Made by a program: the position numbers and the translations under genes
The notes under the pieces: generated by a model
What the model saw: only the letters and a program-made list of their open reading frames with translations
Database searches by the model: none
What the model was told of the DNA's origin: nothing
From: JASFQI01 sp050115555
GTDB lineage: Bacteria > Desulfobacterota > DSM-4660 > Desulfatiglandales > HGW-15
DNA length: 17,220 nt
Reading direction: 5' to 3'
Assembly (NCBI GenBank): GCA_050115555.1
Contig: JASFQI010000072.1
Coordinates: 1 to 17,220, forward strand
Shown: one piece after another, positions 13,717-17,220 of the stretch
Layout: each line of letters starts with the position of its first letter
Numbering within the stretch: the first letter of the stretch is position 1

Positions 13717-14520
13717 ATGGAGACACCTCAAGCCGACCCTGCCGAGACAGGGACCCTTCGCCTCGAAAACATCGGCATCGTCCTGGTGGAGCCCCAGATC
13801 CCGGAGAACATCGGGGCGGTAGCCCGGGCCATGTTCAACATGGGCATCCGGAACCTTTCCCTGGTCCGCCCGAAGAACTGCGAACTCGACCGCATCCTGA
13901 AGACCGCCACAGGCCCTTCCATTGACCTCATCGAGGAAATGGAGGTCTTCGACCGTTTGCCCCCGGCCATTGGCCCCTATGCCTACGTGGTCGGCACAAC
14001 CGCCCGTATCGGAGCTCTCCGTCCCGCTCAGACGTCTCCCCGCCAACTCGCAAGCGATCTCATTCCCATTGCCCAGAGCAACCGGGTCGCCATTCTTTTC
14101 GGACCCGAGGACCGCGGCCTTTCGAACAATCACCTCCGGTACTGCCACACCATCGCCAACGTGCCCACAGCGGGTTTCTCCTCGTTGAACCTGGCCCAGG
14201 CGGTCATGCTCTTCTGCTATGAGGTGTTCCTGGCGAGCCGGGAACCGGGAGTGAAAGCGGAACCACGGCTGGCCAACAAGTTCGAGCTCGAAGGAATGTA
14301 TGATCACTTGCGGATGGTACTCGAGAGGATCGGCTTTCTGGACCCGCAGAACCCCGAGCACTGGATGACCAATATTCGGCGCTTCCTTTCGCGCATTCCT
14401 CTGCGCGCCCGGGAAGTGCGTGTCATTCGAGGGGTCTGCCGCCAGATGGACTGGTACGCAGGCCAGTTGGACAAGCGAAGCGCGGAAAAGGGTGAGGATG
14501 GAAACGAGCCGCCCGCCTGA
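13717..14520 (+). CDS. trmJ: tRNA (cytidine/uridine-32-2'-O-)-methyltransferase, TrmJ family
   Basis: This SPOUT-class enzyme methylates the 2'-O of nucleotide 32 in tRNA anticodon loops using S-adenosylmethionine. The 267 residues match TrmJ. The three SPOUT motifs are clear: VEPQIPENIGAVARAMFNMG (24-43), the SAM-binding loop GPEDRGLSN (129-137) and SSLNLAQAV (155-163). The C-terminal tail (about 190-250) has the helical extension of TrmJ with FLSRIPLRAREVRVIRGVCRQ. Position-32 activity is assigned by family, since other SPOUT members look similar at motif level. It has its own promoter and a GGAGG site. It converges on the decarboxylase gene with an 11-base gap and no visible terminator between them. 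Confidence 0.9.
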   Translation: METPQADPAETGTLRLENIGIVLVEPQIPENIGAVARAMFNMGIRNLSLVRPKNCELDRILKTATGPSIDLIEEMEVFDRLPPAIGPYAYVVGTTARIGALRPAQTSPRQLASDLIPIAQSNRVAILFGPEDRGLSNNHLRYCHTIANVPTAGFSSLNLAQAVMLFCYEVFLASREPGVKAEPRLANKFELEGMYDHLRMVLERIGFLDPQNPEHWMTNIRRFLSRIPLRAREVRVIRGVCRQMDWYAGQLDKRSAEKGEDGNEPPA

Positions 14521-14531
14521 AGCCCCGCGAG

Positions 14532-16241
14532 TCAGGGCGCCACGGAGTCGTTCAGGCGATCAAAGGCCGGCACGAACTCCTGCCAGAGCTTCCGGCCGAT
14601 GCGGCTCTGGGTGCCCACGATTTCCTGAAGCACATCCCGGTCTGTAAGCGGATTGGAAAGCACCGCCCGAAGGACCACGATTCGCTGGGGCCGGTATCGT
14701 GTGGACTCCAATGTCGTGCGGGAGACAAAGGTGGTGTCGTCCTTTCGAAGCTCCTTGTGCAGCTTGACGTTCAGGGCGTTGACCAGGCGGTTTACCTTCC
14801 GCACGAAACCATCGGGCGCATACCTGCCCCCTTTTTTATTCGGTCCCCCTCCGCGGTCTGCCTCATCCAGGACCCGCTGCGCAGGCCCGGGCACGAACCG
14901 GTAGTTCAGGATAAAGAGCTCCGGGCGGTTCAAGACCTCGAAATGCCCGTCTGCCTCGAGAAGGTCTTTTAGAATTCGCGTATTTTTTCGGGCACTCTCG
15001 AACAACAGCCGGTATCCCTGACTTCCCAGAATCTTCAAGGACGCCCACGGCTTGAGGGCGGAAAAGGGCCTCGAGCCTTCGATGGTGAACCGCCCGGTGT
15101 CCACGGAGTTCCGTCGAATGACATACATGGAGCTGTGTTTCAGATGGTTCAAATCCCGTTCGTTCCGAAACAGAATCAGCCCCATGGTCATAGGACAATA
15201 GAGGAGTTTGTGGGCGTCAATGGATACGGAGTCCGCCTCCTCAATCCCCCGGAACAGGGACCGGTATTCCTCCACGAGCAGGACGGAGCCGCCCCAGCAT
15301 GCGTCCACGTGAAAATGCGTGCCGGTCTCCCGGCTCACCTCTGCGAGTGCTTCAAGATCGTCGATGTTTCCGGTCTCTGTGGTACCGGCAATCCCGATAA
15401 TGGCCAACACACGCTCGTCCGCTCCCAGGGCTCGAATCCGCCGGCGAAGCTTGCTCACGTCCATGAGGTTGTTTTCGTTCACCGGGACCGTGATCACATT
15501 GTCCGAGCCCATTCCCAGGAGATTGGCCGCCTTTGCAATGGAGTAATGCCCGCGCGTGGATACCATAACGACCGCCCGGCGAAATCCGTAGTGCTCCAGT
15601 GCCCGGGCCATACCTTCCCTTCGAACCCCCCCGAAGGAACCCTCGGGCGGAAACGCCTTCTCCCTCGCCACACTCAGGGCGGTCAGATTGGCCAGCGTAC
15701 CGTCCGATGTCACATTCCCGAGGCATACGCGAGGGTTCTGGACGTTCTTTTCGTAAAAGCGTTCCGTACGGTTGAACACGAGCCGATGAAGCCAGGTGAC
15801 GAGCTCCTTCTCCACGAAGCTCGAAGCCTTGGCGGTTTCGATCTTCACCTGGTTCTGGTTCAACGCGGCGATGATCATCTCGAGAAGAATCATGAAGTAT
15901 GGGATAGGACTGATCATGTGGCCAATGTAGTAGGGACTGCCGACCTTGACCGAATGGGCGATCACCTCCTCTTTAATCTCCCCGAGAACGTCCTTGATCA
16001 GCATGGGACTGGACGGGACCGAGGTCCGGCTGAAAATCCGGCTTAGATCGGGAAGGGAAATACTGCTGTGGATGCCGCCTTTTTCCCTGAAGAACTCGTG
16101 GATCATCTCCAGAAGCTCATGCCCGAACTCGACAAACTTGTCCGGGGAGTCCGGCATGATAAAAAGCTTCCGGAGCACCTCCATGGTGGCCTTGATTTCC
16201 TTTGGACGGTCCTCGGTCATGAAAATGTCTCGCTCCCACAT
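14532..16241 (-). CDS. PLP-dependent group II decarboxylase, PanP-like (aspartate 1-decarboxylase)
   Basis: This 569-residue protein belongs to the group II PLP decarboxylases and resembles PanP, which makes beta-alanine from aspartate for pantothenate/CoA synthesis. Visible signs are LRKLFI near the N-terminus, IGHMISPIPYF (106-116), the PLP-stacking His in RGHYS (230-234), AGTTETGNID (285-294), the pyridine-binding Asp in HVDACWGG (311-318) and the Schiff-base Lys at about 345 in DAHKLLYCPM. A low-complexity insertion GGGPNKKGG lies in the C-terminal third. Glutamate or another amino acid cannot be excluded as substrate. The start at 16241 has AGGA too close to it; ATG 16220, preceded by GGGAGC, is an alternative. 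It lies 92 bases downstream of nadA on the same strand and is probably co-transcribed with it. Confidence 0.83.
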   Translation of the reverse strand: MWERDIFMTEDRPKEIKATMEVLRKLFIMPDSPDKFVEFGHELLEMIHEFFREKGGIHSSISLPDLSRIFSRTSVPSSPMLIKDVLGEIKEEVIAHSVKVGSPYYIGHMISPIPYFMILLEMIIAALNQNQVKIETAKASSFVEKELVTWLHRLVFNRTERFYEKNVQNPRVCLGNVTSDGTLANLTALSVAREKAFPPEGSFGGVRREGMARALEHYGFRRAVVMVSTRGHYSIAKAANLLGMGSDNVITVPVNENNLMDVSKLRRRIRALGADERVLAIIGIAGTTETGNIDDLEALAEVSRETGTHFHVDACWGGSVLLVEEYRSLFRGIEEADSVSIDAHKLLYCPMTMGLILFRNERDLNHLKHSSMYVIRRNSVDTGRFTIEGSRPFSALKPWASLKILGSQGYRLLFESARKNTRILKDLLEADGHFEVLNRPELFILNYRFVPGPAQRVLDEADRGGGPNKKGGRYAPDGFVRKVNRLVNALNVKLHKELRKDDTTFVSRTTLESTRYRPQRIVVLRAVLSNPLTDRDVLQEIVGTQSRIGRKLWQEFVPAFDRLNDSVAP

Positions 16242-16333
16242 TCCTCAGCCCGCTCCCGCGGAAACTCGGAAGGCAAATATGCTGTCCCCTTCTCGGGCCT
16301 TTTTCGGGGCAAGGCCCGGCCAGGAGACAAGAA

Positions 16334-17220
16334 TCACCCCCTCGGAACCGCGAGCATCCGGTCCACGGCGTTTTGGGCGCGCGCTCGGATTTCTTCGGGC
16401 ACGGACACAACCGGAGACATCTCTTCCAAAGCCCGGAACACCTCCTCGAGCGTTGTCTCCTTCATATCCGTGCAGACCATGCCCGGATCTGCGGGGATGA
16501 ACTCCTTTTTCGGGTTTTCCTTTCTCAAGGGATGAATCAATCCGACCTCGGTCCCGATGATGAAGCTGTCATTGTCCGATTCCCGGACGAACGCAAGCAT
16601 GCCCGATGTACTTCGGACGGCATCGGCAAGGTCCAAAACCTCGGGCAGACACTCAGGGTGAGCAAGAAACAGGGCTTCGGGATGCTCCTCACGAACCTCC
16701 CGGACCCTCTCCGCACTCAACCTTTCATGCACGGGGCAGAACCCTGTCCAGTAATCCATGATGCGGCCCGTTTCGCGGATGGTGTATCGGGCCAGGTTTC
16801 GATCCGGAGTCATCAAAACCTTTCGATCCGCATCAATTTGCCTCGCCATCTGGACCGCATTGGCGGACGTACAGCACAGATCGCTCTCCGCCTTGACCTC
16901 TGCCGTGGTGTTTACATAACTGAGCACGACCAGATCGGGATTCACGCTCCTTCGCTCTCTTACGTCTTCGGCCGTGATCATATCGGCCATAGGACATCCG
17001 GCGGATTCGGCGGGCAGAAGCACGGTTTTTCCCGGCGATAGAATAGCGGCGGTTTCTGCCATGAACCGAACACCGCAAAACACGATGACCTCGGCATCGG
17101 TTCGGGAAGCCTTTATGGATAGCTCAAGGGAGTCGCCGCAAAGATCGGCTGCATCCTGAACTTCCGGGCGTTGGTAGTTGTGGGCGAGAAGGATCGCGTG
17201 GCGATCCTTCAACAGCTTTC
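16334..17220 (-). CDS. nadA: Quinolinate synthase A (5' end outside window)
   Basis: This [4Fe-4S] enzyme condenses iminoaspartate with dihydroxyacetone phosphate to quinolinate in de novo NAD synthesis. About 295 residues are in the window, nearly the whole protein; the frame runs off the right edge, so only a short N-terminal segment is missing. Family motifs are AHNYQRPEVQD, ADLCGDSLELS, VFCGVRFMAETA, SYVNTTAEVKAESD, CCTSANA, HPEC and GMVCTDMKETTLEEV. The Cys residues in CCTSAN, HPEC and VCTDMK are the expected cluster ligands. It precedes the PanP-like gene. The partner enzyme NadB (L-aspartate oxidase) is not in the window. Confidence 0.95.
   Translation of the reverse strand, partial: KLLKDRHAILLAHNYQRPEVQDAADLCGDSLELSIKASRTDAEVIVFCGVRFMAETAAILSPGKTVLLPAESAGCPMADMITAEDVRERRSVNPDLVVLSYVNTTAEVKAESDLCCTSANAVQMARQIDADRKVLMTPDRNLARYTIRETGRIMDYWTGFCPVHERLSAERVREVREEHPEALFLAHPECLPEVLDLADAVRSTSGMLAFVRESDNDSFIIGTEVGLIHPLRKENPKKEFIPADPGMVCTDMKETTLEEVFRALEEMSPVVSVPEEIRARAQNAVDRMLAVPRG

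Overview
The window looks like a chromosomal segment from a fairly GC-rich, Gram-negative anaerobe, most likely a deltaproteobacterium in the broad sense (Desulfobacterota, Syntrophobacter-like). This is inferred from protein style (PanP-like decarboxylase, CHASE2 cyclase, LPP20/FlgT/CsgG-type envelope proteins, NadA) and not from a marker gene. There is no rRNA, tRNA, phage, transposase or CRISPR array, and the coding sequences look intact apart from the two cut by the window edges.

Layout. (1) 3-287 (+): the C-terminal end of glutamine-dependent NAD+ synthetase. (2) 289-455: an 18-unit purine-only heptanucleotide tandem repeat with an eroded tail, between nadE and ilvD. (3) 494-5869: branched-chain amino acid genes. 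ilvD is on + and converges on an ilvB-ilvN-ilvC operon on -, with a large hairpin between the two ends. (4) 5994-6249: an apparent attenuator in front of ilvB, with a 41-codon leader peptide full of Leu, Val and Ile codons, then a 16-bp terminator hairpin with a U tail. (5) 6380-8509 (-): a membrane-bound CHASE2 adenylate cyclase. (6) 8809-12943 (-): four consecutive genes for exported proteins: an unrecognised secreted protein, a FlgT-like protein, a CsgG-like lipoprotein and an LPP20-family protein. A long leader with a near-consensus promoter at 13202-13230 precedes them. (7) 12944-13716: the divergent intergenic region. (8) 13717-14520 (+): a TrmJ-type tRNA methyltransferase with its own promoter. 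(9) 14532-17220 (-): a PanP-like PLP decarboxylase and, upstream of it, quinolinate synthase nadA, cut by the window end.

How the genes work together. IlvBN, IlvC and IlvD make up the first three steps of valine/isoleucine synthesis. The leader peptide gives a direct way for charged Leu/Val/Ile tRNA to control ilvBNC. NadA and NadE belong to NAD synthesis, and PanP-like enzymes make beta-alanine from aspartate for CoA, so the right end is cofactor-related. The four exported proteins combine the protein types found in the Vibrio flagellar outer-membrane accessory set FlgO/FlgP/FlgT, but no flagellar gene is nearby. The same-strand cyclase downstream has a periplasmic sensor domain, so a link between an envelope structure and cAMP signalling is possible but unproven.

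The most notable non-gene features are the ilvB attenuator, whose leader gene is too short for routine gene calling, and heptamer-period tandem repeats of two different sequences at three intergenic sites.
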